Below are positions 34,333-42,754 of a DNA stretch of 64,000 nucleotides, one piece after another. The position numbers and the translations under genes were made by a program. The first letter of the stretch is position 1. Each line of letters begins with the position of its first letter. Location of the stretch: contig NC_019689.1 in the NCBI RefSeq assembly GCF_000317025.1, positions 4,573,501 through 4,637,500 of the forward strand, given 5' to 3'. The stretch comes from Pleurocapsa sp. PCC 7327 (GTDB lineage: Bacteria; Cyanobacteriota; Cyanobacteriia; Cyanobacteriales; Microcystaceae). The notes under the pieces were generated by a model. That model searched no databases. It had not been told where the DNA came from and was given only the letters and a program-made list of their open reading frames with translations.

Positions 34333-35118
34333 CTACTCATAATCCAACAACACTTGCACCCATTCTGGCGGGCGAGGAATTGGATTGCCCAGTCGATCTA
34401 ACACCAGCAAGGCAACTAAATGAACGGCGAACAAGTAAATCAAATCGTTGAGGAAAATCATCAAGACAGCGATAATTTGAATCAGTAAAACGCTCGGTTG
34501 GGCAAGCAAACCCAATCGAAGAAATACCCAATCTACGATCTCCGTTACCTGGGTGATAACGTACAGCCATAGGTCTTCTCCCAGCAGAATTGAAAACAGC
34601 CAGAAGCGGAAAAAGAAGCCAGAAGTTCCAATTAATGCCCCCGTAAAAATCGAAAACCACCAATGAGCACCCCGCCGCCAACAAGCCCCTAACTGCACTC
34701 CCATCAATCCATAGGGAATCAAATAGATGATGCTGCGCGGCGGGCCCATTAACACCGTCAGCAAAAGTACCGACACCAGCGTCGTCATCCAAGACGCGCG
34801 ATTGCTCCAACGAAGATAGGCTAGAGCAACGGGAATGGGAAAAAAAATCTTCAGGATCGGTCCTAGCGGAAAATAATAATTAATCAGCCAGATCAAGCTA
34901 GCAGTGCTAGCCAGAAATGCCGTTTCTACCATAACTAGAGTATGGCTATTTTTAAGGGGAGATTTTTTGAAAGGGTCTGCAACTGAAGTTTTCGGCTTCG
35001 AGATCGATTCTAGATTCGGGTCATCGTCAACCCAATTGGACTCCTCAAGGGATCGATCGTCTCTCGTACCAGGAGACTTGGAGCGAGAATTGTCATCACC
35101 AGGAAAAGAATGATTCAT
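34333..35118 (-). CDS. DUF2232 polytopic membrane protein
   Basis: A 261-residue protein with a hydrophilic Ser/Asp-rich N-terminal tail (about 1-60) and about seven hydrophobic helices. PLGPILKIFFPIPVALAYLRW and GPPRSIIYLIPYGLMGVQLGACWRRG match the DUF2232 family, widespread in cyanobacteria and Gram-positives (YybS-like). Function unknown; a transporter-component (ECF-like) fold has been suggested for relatives. The ATG at 35118 is preferred to a TTG just upstream. The MITE-like repeat lies 17 bp after its stop. Confidence 0.85.
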   Translation of the reverse strand: MNHSFPGDDNSRSKSPGTRDDRSLEESNWVDDDPNLESISKPKTSVADPFKKSPLKNSHTLVMVETAFLASTASLIWLINYYFPLGPILKIFFPIPVALAYLRWSNRASWMTTLVSVLLLTVLMGPPRSIIYLIPYGLMGVQLGACWRRGAHWWFSIFTGALIGTSGFFFRFWLFSILLGEDLWLYVITQVTEIVDWVFLRLGLLAQPSVLLIQIIAVLMIFLNDLIYLFAVHLVALLVLDRLGNPIPRPPEWVQVLLDYE

Positions 35119-35153
35119 CAAAAAAATATCGGACTGTTAATTAATTTATGGAA

Positions 35154-35861
35154 TTAGGTAATGATCTGCTCTAAAGCAATTAGATCGGGAATGTAGAGAA
35201 TGTCTTGGTTTCGTTGGATTAATCCTTTCTTTTCTAACTTAGTCAGCGATCGCGTCACTGTCTCCCTCGCCAAACCACTAATACTGCTCAATTCTCGATG
35301 GGGCAAATTAGGAATTTCCGTTCCTTTCTCTCCCGCCTTCCCCTGTCCTTCGGCAAGAAACAAAAGGGTATCGGCAACCCGCGACAAACTATCCGACTCC
35401 CGCAAGCGCAACCGCCGATTGAGCTGACGCAGACGCTTTGCCATCAGTTGCGCCAGTCGAACTCCGGCAAGCGCTTCCGTTCGCAGCAAGCTGACAAAAT
35501 CTTGGGAGGGAATACTGCTGACCGTCGTTGGCGTTAAGGTAATCGCATCGGTAGAACGCGGGACTTCTTCTAATGCCGCCATTTCTCCGACGATTTCCCC
35601 CTTTCCCACAATATTGAGAGTCAATTCTTTTCCCTCTAAATTGTGAGTGCGAATTTTGACCCATCCCTCTAAAATAAAATAAACCGAGCCGCCCCAATCA
35701 TTCTCTAGCAAGATGACCCGATTGGCTGGATGAGCGCGGGTAACAGCTTGACGAGCGACTTTCTCGATACTCTCCTGTGGTAGCCCGACAAAAAAGGGAA
35801 CCGTTTCTATCAATTTTTTGACATTGGAGTTTTGCGGTTGGCGAGTTTGTCTATCTTCCAT
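35154..35861 (-). CDS. Crp/Fnr-family transcriptional regulator
   Basis: A 235-residue regulator: cNMP-binding-fold N-terminal domain (AHPANRVILLENDWGGSVYFILEGWVKI, GEIVGEMAALEEVPRSTDA), dimer helix (LMAKRLRQLNRRLRLRES) and HTH_Crp C-terminal domain LPHRELSSISGLARETVTRSLTKLEKKGLI. The phosphate-binding cassette reads GEMAAL-EEVPRSTDA, with the Arg-Ser pair present, so cyclic nucleotide binding is possible; there are no Fnr-type Cys clusters. The target is unknown. It is divergent from the Hsp70-like gene across 110 bp and could regulate it. Confidence 0.88.
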   Translation of the reverse strand: MEDRQTRQPQNSNVKKLIETVPFFVGLPQESIEKVARQAVTRAHPANRVILLENDWGGSVYFILEGWVKIRTHNLEGKELTLNIVGKGEIVGEMAALEEVPRSTDAITLTPTTVSSIPSQDFVSLLRTEALAGVRLAQLMAKRLRQLNRRLRLRESDSLSRVADTLLFLAEGQGKAGEKGTEIPNLPHRELSSISGLARETVTRSLTKLEKKGLIQRNQDILYIPDLIALEQIIT

Positions 35862-35971
35862 GAACTTGTCGGCAGATTAATCGATACATCTGCTATGCTT
35901 AAGCCTAGCAAAGAATATGCAGTTTAATGGTTTGTTATTAACGCTTTCCTACCAAAGATAAAGGGTTTATC

Positions 35972-38116
35972 GTGGCAGTTCGGGACGATCTTCAATGGCT
36001 TATTGCCGATCTTGACAGAATTCTTTCCCAAAGTAGCACTCTTTTTGATGGGTTGCAGCCGAGCGAGCGCGAGTCGATCGCCGCTATTTTGGAGAGAGTT
36101 CGTCAATATCTTGCTTCTCAACAAGATCGGGCCGCCTCTTCAGGAGCCTCCGCAACAGCAGCCCAACAAATTGCTCAAGCCGTCCTGTCTAGACTCGATA
36201 GGCGCTTGAGCGACTGGTTTGAACTGTTGCAATCGGAAGTAGAACAATTGCGCCAACAGAGACAATTGCTGATCGCACAAATGCAACAGCAACAACAGCA
36301 GCACCAGCAGAGCGTTACCGAAGAGTTAGAGGTTCTCGCACAGCGTTGCAACGAAGCCGTACAGCAAAAACTGTCTCAAATCCAGAGCGCCCTAGAACAG
36401 CAATCTCTCGACTCCCAGCCGTCTCAGTTAGAACAGTTTGAACGACTGCAAGAGCAATCGAATCGTCTGTTGCTCTCTCTCGATTCTAGCTTTCGGAGTG
36501 TCTTCGCCACCCTAGAAAAAGATCTGCAAGGCTATTACGATTCCCTGTGCCAAGGGTTGGAGAGAATGCACAGTTTGGGACAGCAAGGCGAAGCCAAATT
36601 TTTAGCTTACGTTCGGCGGCTGACGCAACAGATAGAAGGCTCTTCAACCCAATCGCTTCAGTCTAAAGAAGCAGAACTGGCTGCCGTGATGAGGGATCTC
36701 AGCGAAGTCAATACCATTATTTATCCAACCCTGCCAGAAGAAGAAACAGAAGAGATTCAGACGATTGCTGCCCTAACGGATTTAATCGAACCAAATTGGC
36801 AAGAAGAAGCAACAAAGTCCCATCAAGGGTGGTATCTAGCAGTCGATTTCGGAACGGAGGGATTGGCTGCCGTCCTATTCAACCGCCACAAAGAACAAAT
36901 CTACCCGCTTGCTTGGATATCTCAAGAGGGAGAATTTTGCTCGCGCCTTCCCACCGAGGTTTATTGTCAATCGAGCAACGAAACGCAGGAATTATATTGT
37001 TTCGTTGGAGAGGCGGCAAAGGCAAAAGCCAAGGAAAAAACGGGAATTTTTTTGGAAAACTGGAAAGAAAATCTCAATTTAACCAGTTCGCCTGCTAATC
37101 CAGTCCGAGAAGCCCTCAAATCTTTATTTTCAATGTTAATTCCTTCAGAGGCAGGAGCGGTCAATAGAGAGATCGTAGAAGCGATGGGATTGCCGGAGGA
37201 ATCATTTCGCCAAGTTTTGAAACACTTAGAAGGCGCAATCCTCAGTTGTCCGGCAGGCTGGGGCGAACCGTATAAGCAGCTTTTGCGAGAGACCGTATTG
37301 GAGATCGAGTTAGTACAGAGTGCCGAACGAGTTTTCTTTCTCGAAGAAGCGATCGCCACTTTACTGGCCCACGTAAGTCTCAATTGCGTCGCCCAAACGA
37401 CTGTGTTGGTCATCAATGCAGGCGCGATCGCGACGGAATTAGTCCTGGCAGATATTCCTGAAGACTATCGAGCCTTGAGCAACAGAGATTTTTGCCTTGA
37501 GAGTTTTGCTTACGGCGGCAGTGCGATCGACCAAGATATTCTAGTTCAGTTGCTCTATCCCCAGTGGGCTTCCCAACTCAATCCCTCCATCCCGAGACTC
37601 GATGAGGAACCGCCGCAACCAGGCGAACCTGACCTGCAAAAGCGAGAAAATTTGCGATGGCGCTTGCAAAGCCATCCCATCGGGCAATCGTTTCTAGAAG
37701 CTGCCAAGCTGACAAAAATGATCTTGCAGCAGCAGGAAGCATTTAATGCTCGACTGGGTAATTGTCAGTGGGGGGTCAAGCGTCAAGACTTTAGCGAAAA
37801 AGTGGTCTTGCCCTACTTGAAGCGGTTAGAGACAGCGATCGACTCCCTGTCGATCCAAACGGGTAAATCGGCGGGAGCGATCGAACAAGTTATTTGTAGC
37901 GGGGGATCGATGCAAGCCGTTTGGCACGTGCTATCTCCTTGGATAAGCGAAAAACTGCCCAATGCGACCATAATTCAGAACGCAGGCGCAACAACCGAAC
38001 CGCTAGCGTCCGCTACTTGGGGACAGACGCACGACCTCAGCTTTCTCGATCGCACTCAAACAGCTATAGGACTAGCCTGTTTGCCCCTATTTCCACTAAT
38101 CTTGGAAAGGCAATAA
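35972..38116 (+). CDS. Hsp70/actin-like ATPase fused to an N-terminal coiled coil
   Basis: A 714-residue protein from a GTG start. Residues about 15-240 are charged and Gln-rich helices (QLLIAQMQQQQQQHQQSVTEEL), predicting a coiled coil. From about 287 an Hsp70-type ATPase fold begins with phosphate-1 WYLAVDFGTEGLAAVLFN. Later come ILSCPAGWGEPYKQLLRETV, EAIATLLAHVSL, the FAYGGSAIDQDIL phosphate-2 region, and AIEQVICSGGSMQAVWHVL. No substrate-binding beta domain of DnaK is present, so it is a divergent Hsp70-fold protein, probably not a chaperone. Its gene adjoins the flippase gene by 12 bp, probably one transcript. Confidence 0.8.
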   Translation: MAVRDDLQWLIADLDRILSQSSTLFDGLQPSERESIAAILERVRQYLASQQDRAASSGASATAAQQIAQAVLSRLDRRLSDWFELLQSEVEQLRQQRQLLIAQMQQQQQQHQQSVTEELEVLAQRCNEAVQQKLSQIQSALEQQSLDSQPSQLEQFERLQEQSNRLLLSLDSSFRSVFATLEKDLQGYYDSLCQGLERMHSLGQQGEAKFLAYVRRLTQQIEGSSTQSLQSKEAELAAVMRDLSEVNTIIYPTLPEEETEEIQTIAALTDLIEPNWQEEATKSHQGWYLAVDFGTEGLAAVLFNRHKEQIYPLAWISQEGEFCSRLPTEVYCQSSNETQELYCFVGEAAKAKAKEKTGIFLENWKENLNLTSSPANPVREALKSLFSMLIPSEAGAVNREIVEAMGLPEESFRQVLKHLEGAILSCPAGWGEPYKQLLRETVLEIELVQSAERVFFLEEAIATLLAHVSLNCVAQTTVLVINAGAIATELVLADIPEDYRALSNRDFCLESFAYGGSAIDQDILVQLLYPQWASQLNPSIPRLDEEPPQPGEPDLQKRENLRWRLQSHPIGQSFLEAAKLTKMILQQQEAFNARLGNCQWGVKRQDFSEKVVLPYLKRLETAIDSLSIQTGKSAGAIEQVICSGGSMQAVWHVLSPWISEKLPNATIIQNAGATTEPLASATWGQTHDLSFLDRTQTAIGLACLPLFPLILERQ

Positions 38117-38128
38117 TTTCGTGTTTCT

Positions 38129-39472
38129 ATGACATCTTTGAAAAGTCTGGCGATTCGCGGGGCAATTTGGACGTTTGCGGGTTATGGTCTGAGTCAGGGA
38201 TTGCGATTGGTAAGTAACCTGATCCTGACGCGCCTGCTCGAACCCGAACTTTTTGGGCTGATGGCATTGGTGACAACCTTTCTCATCGGTTTGAATATGT
38301 TTTCCGATGTCGGATTTGCACCAAACATCATTCAAAGCAAGCGGGGAGACGATCCGGATTTTCTCAATACGGCTTGGAGCTTGCAAGTCTTGCGCGGCTT
38401 TGTCTTATGGGCGATTTGTCAGGCGCTCGCTTTGCCCGTTGCCGAATTTTATAACGATTCGCGATTGATAGGGATCGTTCCTTTGGTTGGGTTGACCATG
38501 ATTTTTGCCGGGTTTAACTCTACTTCTCTCTATACGCTTAACCGACAAATGCTCATAGGCAAGCTAACCCTCTTGGAATTAGTGACGCAAATTATTGCTC
38601 TAGTCGTGATGGTTACTTGGGCGTGGTTGAGTCCCTCGATTTGGGCATTGATCGTCGGTAATCTCGTTGCGGCACTGTTGAAAACGATCCTCAGCCATCG
38701 CTTAATCCCGAATTATACCAATCGCTTCGCTTGGGAGCGAGCGGCTGTGCGCGAAATTTTTTCCTTTGGGAAATGGATCTTTGTCTCGACTGCGATGACA
38801 TTCTTCGCCACCCAAGCCGATCGCATGATTATGGGAAAACTGCTTTCTTTTAGCATGTTAGGCATCTACACGGTAGCTTTTACTTTTGCCAGCCTTCCCC
38901 AGCAAGTTATCGGGCAACTTTCTGGCAAGATGATTTTGCCGCTAATGTCCCAGTTTGCTCACCTGCCTCGCGAGAGTTTTCGAGCCAAAATTCTCAGCAA
39001 GCGCAAGGGGATCCTGACTGGCGTAGGATTGCTGATTATTCTTTTGGTTTGCTTTGGCGACATACTCATTTTAAAGTTCTACGATTCAAGGTATGCCCAG
39101 GCAGCTTGGATGCTTCCCATTCTGGCTTTAGGCATTTGGCCCTATTTATTATTTGATACCAGTCGCACAGCTCTAATGGCGATCGGCAAACCCAACTATC
39201 AAGCCTACGGTCAGCTGGCTAAGAGCCTGCACGTTTGTATCGGCTTATTTGTTGGGTATTATTATTTAGGAGTGTTGGGAATCGTCATCGCGATCGCGCT
39301 TAACGATATAGAACTCTATTTCATGAATATCTACGGTCTCTGGCGCGAAGAACTCAGCACCTTCCAACAGGATCTCAAAGCGACTCTTTTACTTCTATTG
39401 GGATTGGCGATCGTACTGGCAGGAAGATATTTCCTGGGGTTTGGATTTCCGCTAGATACCCTGTTTGCCTGA
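38129..39472 (+). CDS. Oligosaccharide flippase family (Wzx-like, MOP superfamily)
   Basis: A 447-residue inner-membrane protein with about 12-14 hydrophobic helices. The N-terminal signature is LAIRGAIWTFAGYGLSQGLRLVSNLILTRLLEPELFGLMALVTT, with NMFSDVGFAPNIIQSKRGDDPDFLNTAWSLQVLRG, as in polysaccharide biosynthesis flippases (RfbX/Wzx-like, MurJ relatives). It probably flips lipid-linked oligosaccharide across the membrane. No polymerase or glycosyltransferase lies beside it, so its glycan is unknown; the membrane genes at 58345-63947 could be related but are 19 kb away. Confidence 0.88.
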   Translation: MTSLKSLAIRGAIWTFAGYGLSQGLRLVSNLILTRLLEPELFGLMALVTTFLIGLNMFSDVGFAPNIIQSKRGDDPDFLNTAWSLQVLRGFVLWAICQALALPVAEFYNDSRLIGIVPLVGLTMIFAGFNSTSLYTLNRQMLIGKLTLLELVTQIIALVVMVTWAWLSPSIWALIVGNLVAALLKTILSHRLIPNYTNRFAWERAAVREIFSFGKWIFVSTAMTFFATQADRMIMGKLLSFSMLGIYTVAFTFASLPQQVIGQLSGKMILPLMSQFAHLPRESFRAKILSKRKGILTGVGLLIILLVCFGDILILKFYDSRYAQAAWMLPILALGIWPYLLFDTSRTALMAIGKPNYQAYGQLAKSLHVCIGLFVGYYYLGVLGIVIAIALNDIELYFMNIYGLWREELSTFQQDLKATLLLLLGLAIVLAGRYFLGFGFPLDTLFA

Positions 39473-39513
39473 GAGGATGTTTGAAAAGTATACATTATAC
39501 GCCTCCGCGATGG

Positions 39514-39539
39514 CGCGATCGGGCAGCTGCCCGATCGCG
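39514..39539. terminator. Perfect 26-bp palindrome between convergent genes
   Basis: The arm CGCGATCGGGCAG (39514-39526) is followed at once by its exact reverse complement (39527-39539). It lies 42 bp after the flippase stop and 52 bp before the RTX stop, an ideal place for a bidirectional transcript end. No T-run follows on either strand, so it may be Rho-type or a binding site. Confidence 0.55.
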
Positions 39540-39590
39540 ACAGCAGCGAGATTTTACCTCAGCTATGCAAGCTAACGAGGGATCTAAAAA

Positions 39591-41108
39591 TCAGACAACA
39601 ACAAAGTCATCGCTAATACTAATGTTAGTTATGTCTTGCAAGATAGCAATTAAGTCGCTGTTGTAGAAAATTTGAGTATCTACAGCCGAACTGCCGACTA
39701 AATTAGCGGTCGTATCGAGGGAGTAATCATCCAGACTGCCATAGACTTCGAGAAGATCGTTGGCTTTCCAATCCTCGATAATTGCGCGTCCGTCTCCCAG
39801 ATAGTAAGCACCAGAAGCATTGCCGAGAACAAATGTATCGACACCTCGACCGCCCGACAAAGTATCGATCGCATCGGGATCTGGATCGGAACCGTAGCCG
39901 TCAAGCCGATCTGCGCCATCTCCGCCCGACAATGAGTCATTGCCGAGCATTCCGATTAGGGTATCGTTGCCAGCACCGCCGATGAGGGTATCGTTGGCAT
40001 CTAGTTCTACCCGACCATTGGGCGTGTCAACAATGTTCTGTTTGCCGCCACCGTAGAGCCAATCGTTTCCCCTGCCACCATCGAGGCGATCGCTGCCATT
40101 GTCTCCATAGAGAGTGTCATCACCTGCACCACCGATGAGAGTATCGTCCAAGTCTAGGAGGGAGAAGTACGGGGGATCGCCTATAAGAAAGTTCCGTTCG
40201 CCGCCGCCGTATAGCAAGTCATTCCCCCTACCGCCATCGAGACTGTCGCTGTCTTCTTCTCCATAGAGGGTGTCGTTGCCAGCGCCACCGATTAGGGTGT
40301 CGTTGTCTACATCATCCCAGCCATACACGAAGTTGCCTTCTTCAAAGCTGAAACCGCCATAGAGTACGTCATTGCCAGCACCGCCATCTAGGAAATCGCT
40401 ACCGCCTCCAGTGTAGAGACGGTAGCGAGCGTAGACATAATATTGTCCGCCATTAAGAGTGTCATCCCCAGAGCCGCCTTTTAAAGTGTCATTGCTAGCT
40501 CCACTGTTGAGGCTATCGTTGCCCCCTTCACCGTAAAGCGAGTCGTTCCCATTGGACTCGGTAGAAAGGATGTCATCGCCATCTCCGCCATAGCCGACAG
40601 AAAACCATCCATCAAGACTGTCATTGCCATTTCCTCCATAAAGAGTATTATTCCATGCCCCGATAAGAGTGTCGTTGCCGGAGCCGCCATAAAAGATATC
40701 GTCGCCCCACAAGCCTTCATCGTAACTAGGGTATGCGCTCAGATAGTCATCGCCAGCTCCTCCCATCAAGGTGTCGTTTCCTCGTCCACCAATAAGAGTG
40801 TCGTTGCCTTCTCCGCCATCGAGGAGAAGACTAGCGTAGCCAAGTTCCTCGCCGTAGAGAAGATCGTTGCCAGCTCCTCCGCGCAGCGTATCGAGATCAA
40901 AACTCGAATAATCATCATCGAGCGTTCCGCTGTAGAGAGTGTCATCTCCCTGTCCGCCTTCGAGTAAATCGCTGTCTTGTCCTCCATCGAGGCTATCATT
41001 ACCTCCTAAACCTAAAAGAGTATCTTTTCCCTCAAAGCCTAAAATTGTGTCGTTATTAGGAGTACCAAGGAGGTTATTGTCAAAAGAATCTCCTTTTATA
41101 AGAGCCAT
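39591..41108 (-). CDS. RTX calcium-binding repeat protein (hemolysin-type)
   Basis: A 505-residue protein built almost wholly of nonapeptide GGxGxDxLx RTX repeats (LGGNDSLDGGQDSDLLEGG, LIGGAGDDTLYGDNGSDRL) over about residues 20-440, which bind Ca2+ into beta-rolls. The C-terminal 60 residues (IEDWKANDLLEVYG, LIAILQDITNISISDDFVVV) look like a type I secretion signal. No catalytic domain is present, so it is an extracellular or surface structural protein, not a recognisable toxin. No type I ABC/HlyD secretion genes are adjacent. The repeated nucleotide sequence makes copy number hard to trust in short-read assemblies. Confidence 0.92.
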   Translation of the reverse strand: MALIKGDSFDNNLLGTPNNDTILGFEGKDTLLGLGGNDSLDGGQDSDLLEGGQGDDTLYSGTLDDDYSSFDLDTLRGGAGNDLLYGEELGYASLLLDGGEGNDTLIGGRGNDTLMGGAGDDYLSAYPSYDEGLWGDDIFYGGSGNDTLIGAWNNTLYGGNGNDSLDGWFSVGYGGDGDDILSTESNGNDSLYGEGGNDSLNSGASNDTLKGGSGDDTLNGGQYYVYARYRLYTGGGSDFLDGGAGNDVLYGGFSFEEGNFVYGWDDVDNDTLIGGAGNDTLYGEEDSDSLDGGRGNDLLYGGGERNFLIGDPPYFSLLDLDDTLIGGAGDDTLYGDNGSDRLDGGRGNDWLYGGGKQNIVDTPNGRVELDANDTLIGGAGNDTLIGMLGNDSLSGGDGADRLDGYGSDPDPDAIDTLSGGRGVDTFVLGNASGAYYLGDGRAIIEDWKANDLLEVYGSLDDYSLDTTANLVGSSAVDTQIFYNSDLIAILQDITNISISDDFVVV

Positions 41109-41323
41109 AATTGACCTCCTAAATCAGTTTAGATATTTTTGAAAAATCTACTTTCATCGTATCTTTTTCAAGAATTCTATTGGAGTTTTTTTTGCAATAA
41201 AGTTACACTTTTTTTTCTTTGCTCTTTAGTTGTTTGAATGAGTTTGTAATTAAAGTTAATTAAATATTATAATTTGTAAATGAGCGCCCTTAAATTTTAA
41301 CCAACTAGATTCTATAAGATTTT

Positions 41324-41416
41324 TTAGAGGACATCCCAAAAGTCTATTTTGTCATTCTCAGTGCAGGAGAACGTAACGAAAAATCTCTGTTTGAAGTTGG
41401 TATACTAATACCATTT
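41324..41416 (-). repeat. Dispersed 93-bp repeat, copy B (inverted relative to 5482-5574)
   Basis: Reverse complement of 5482-5574 with 7 mismatches and no gaps by hand alignment. Its left end follows a T-rich stretch, and its right end abuts the stem-loop at 41441. The identity across 36 kb points to recent spread or selection for an RNA structure. Confidence 0.85.
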
Positions 41417-41440
41417 TGGATGAAAGGATTTTAGATTGAG

Positions 41441-41478
41441 AAGTAAGGGCGGGTTTATCTAAAAACTCGCCCTTACTT
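41441..41478. repeat. 16-bp stem-loop, dispersed cyanobacterial-type hairpin
   Basis: AAGTAAGGGCGGGTTT pairs with AAACTCGCCCTTACTT over 16 bp with one G-U-compatible position and a 6-nt loop. The core AGATAAACCCGCCCTTAC recurs inverted near 16074-16091 between the J-domain gene and hisZ, so this is another dispersed unit. Confidence 0.7.
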
Positions 41479-41676
41479 CCCTACAGTTACCGTCAAAAAC
41501 TCGCCACACAGAACTGCTGACTAATTGCGAACCGATCGATCGTTGCGAATTGCAAATTGTGAATTGCGAATTGGTATAAGATGTTTCGTTTCGCGATCGC
41601 TGCACTCAACATGACGAAGTGCAAGCAGGTAGAGTCAAAAGTGGAGACTGCTGTAGAGTTGGCTCCCCTCATCCCT

Positions 41677-41709
41677 AAATCCCTTCTCCCACAAGGGGCG
41701 AAGGGATTT
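41677..41709. repeat. 10-bp hairpin, cyanobacterial CCCTAAATCCCTTCTCCC-type repeat
   Basis: AAATCCCTTC (41677-41686) pairs exactly with GAAGGGATTT (41700-41709), extended by CCC and GGG. Sequence of this type is a common dispersed intergenic repeat in cyanobacterial genomes. Confidence 0.65.
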
Positions 41710-41848
41710 TAGGCAGATTTGGGTTTGGTCACTCAAACAGGTAGAGTTGAATTGACAGTGACGCGATCGCAAGATTTATTATTATGACTAATTATGGGGA
41801 TGCGCCTCTGTGAGAAGGAAAAATCTTGACCAAATCTTTATTCTTTTA

Positions 41849-41921
41849 TGGAGAATAGGGGAGTCGAACCCCTGACCTCTGCGGTGCGATCGCAGCGCTC
41901 TACCAACTGAGCTAATTCCCC
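41849..41921 (-). tRNA. tRNA-Ala (anticodon CGC)
   Basis: A 73-nt tRNA on the minus strand: acceptor GGGGAAT with ATTCTCC, D-arm GCTCAGTTGGTAGAGC, anticodon arm CTGCG-ATCGCAC-CGCAG with anticodon CGC reading GCG, T-arm AGGGGTTCGACTCCCCT. The acceptor carries the G3-U70 wobble that identifies alanine tRNAs, and the discriminator is A73. The anticodon arm contains the HIP1 octamer GCGATCGC. CCA is not encoded. Confidence 0.95.
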
Positions 41922-41999
41922 CTAAATACTTTTAGATAAACTATCCTAGCATTATTGTAGATTTTTTTGCTTGGTTTGGAGTCTTTCCCTGGGGCTGCC

Positions 42000-42338
42000 A
42001 TGCTGATATTTGTCATTGTTTTTAATTTGTGTTTAACTCTGTTCAACCTGTATATCGCTTTTCGCCTTTGGAGATTGCGGCGAGTGCTCGCGAGAGTCGC
42101 TAAAACATTAACAATGGTGGAACGTCGCCTTCACAGAATTTTTTATCCCGCGCCAGAGGTTGTCCTAAGAGGAAAACAAGGAACTCACGAACTCAGACAA
42201 CGCTACCAAAGATTACTGGTACAAATCGAACTGATAGAGAAAATTTTCTCTCTGGTAAGTTTGGGAATAGGAATCTGGCGGCGACAAATGAGGGGCAAAC
42301 GCCGTCTTCGCTCCGAAAAACTTTTCCCAGCCGTATAA
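42000..42338 (+). CDS. Small membrane protein of unknown function
   Basis: A 112-residue protein with one N-terminal membrane helix (MLIFVIVFNLCLTLFNLYIAF), then a long basic helix (RLWRLRRVLARVAKTLTMVERRLH) and a second hydrophobic helix near residues 84-100. The C-terminus is very basic (RRQMRGKRRLRSEK). It looks like a conserved cyanobacterial small membrane protein but I recognise no family. The ATG at 42000 was chosen over an earlier TTG. Confidence 0.6.
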   Translation: MLIFVIVFNLCLTLFNLYIAFRLWRLRRVLARVAKTLTMVERRLHRIFYPAPEVVLRGKQGTHELRQRYQRLLVQIELIEKIFSLVSLGIGIWRRQMRGKRRLRSEKLFPAV

Positions 42339-42403
42339 ATGACTTTGCACTTTATTGCTCGCTATAATTTTTAGAGAATAAAGAAGTGTTTTAGTTACCA
42401 ACC

Positions 42404-42754
42404 ATGACAGAACTAAAACAACAAAAGTGCGAAGCTTGCAGCTCAAAATCTCAGCCTATTACTCAAGCTGAAATCGAACAACTCAAGCCCCAGATTCCTG
42501 GCTGGGAGATTATCGAACGCGAGGGAGTGCTGCGCCTAGAAAAAGTTTACAAGTTCCCTAACTTTAAGAGTGCGATCGCGTTTACCAATGCTGTTGGAGA
42601 CGAAGCAGAGAAAGAAGGACACCATCCTGCCTTACTGACCGAATGGGGAAAAGTCACCGTAAGTTGGTGGACTCATGCTATTTCTGGGCTGCACAAAAAT
42701 GACTTCGTGATGGCAGCGAAGACGGATGCTATTATGAATTCTCAATTTTCCTAA
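42404..42754 (+). CDS. 4a-hydroxytetrahydrobiopterin dehydratase (pterin carbinolamine dehydratase)
   Basis: A 116-residue PCD/DCoH-type enzyme, which dehydrates 4a-hydroxy-tetrahydropterin. The active-site triad appears as the [23 protein letters not shown] motif (two His and the later His), with the [20 protein letters not shown] beta strand before it. In cyanobacteria it serves biopterin-glucoside or molybdopterin-related metabolism rather than phenylalanine hydroxylation; which applies here is not visible. Start ATG 42404; the N-terminus has a Cys-x2-Cys (CEACSSKS) whose role is unclear. Confidence 0.9.
   Translation: MTELKQQKCEACSSKSQPITQAEIEQLKPQIPGWEIIEREGVLRLEKVYKFPNFKSAIAFTNAVGDEAEKEGHHPALLTEWGKVTVSWWTHAISGLHKNDFVMAAKTDAIMNSQFS

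Larger units (their letters stand above)
41109..41848. other. Repeat-filled 740-bp intergenic region
   Basis: No gene is seen. It holds the RTX promoter on the minus strand, repeat copy 41324-41416, the stem-loop 41441-41478, a short tract of near-heptad GAATTGCGAATTG/TGC repeats (41542-41574) and the hairpin 41677-41709. It is the densest repeat patch in the window and separates RTX from tRNA-Ala. Confidence 0.6.

Noticed and set aside
41542-41574. Short GAATTGC/GAATTGT tandem-like tract as a possible CRISPR or minisatellite
   Set aside because: Units are 7-8 bp, imperfect, without spacers of uniform length; it is a simple heptad-type repeat common in cyanobacteria.
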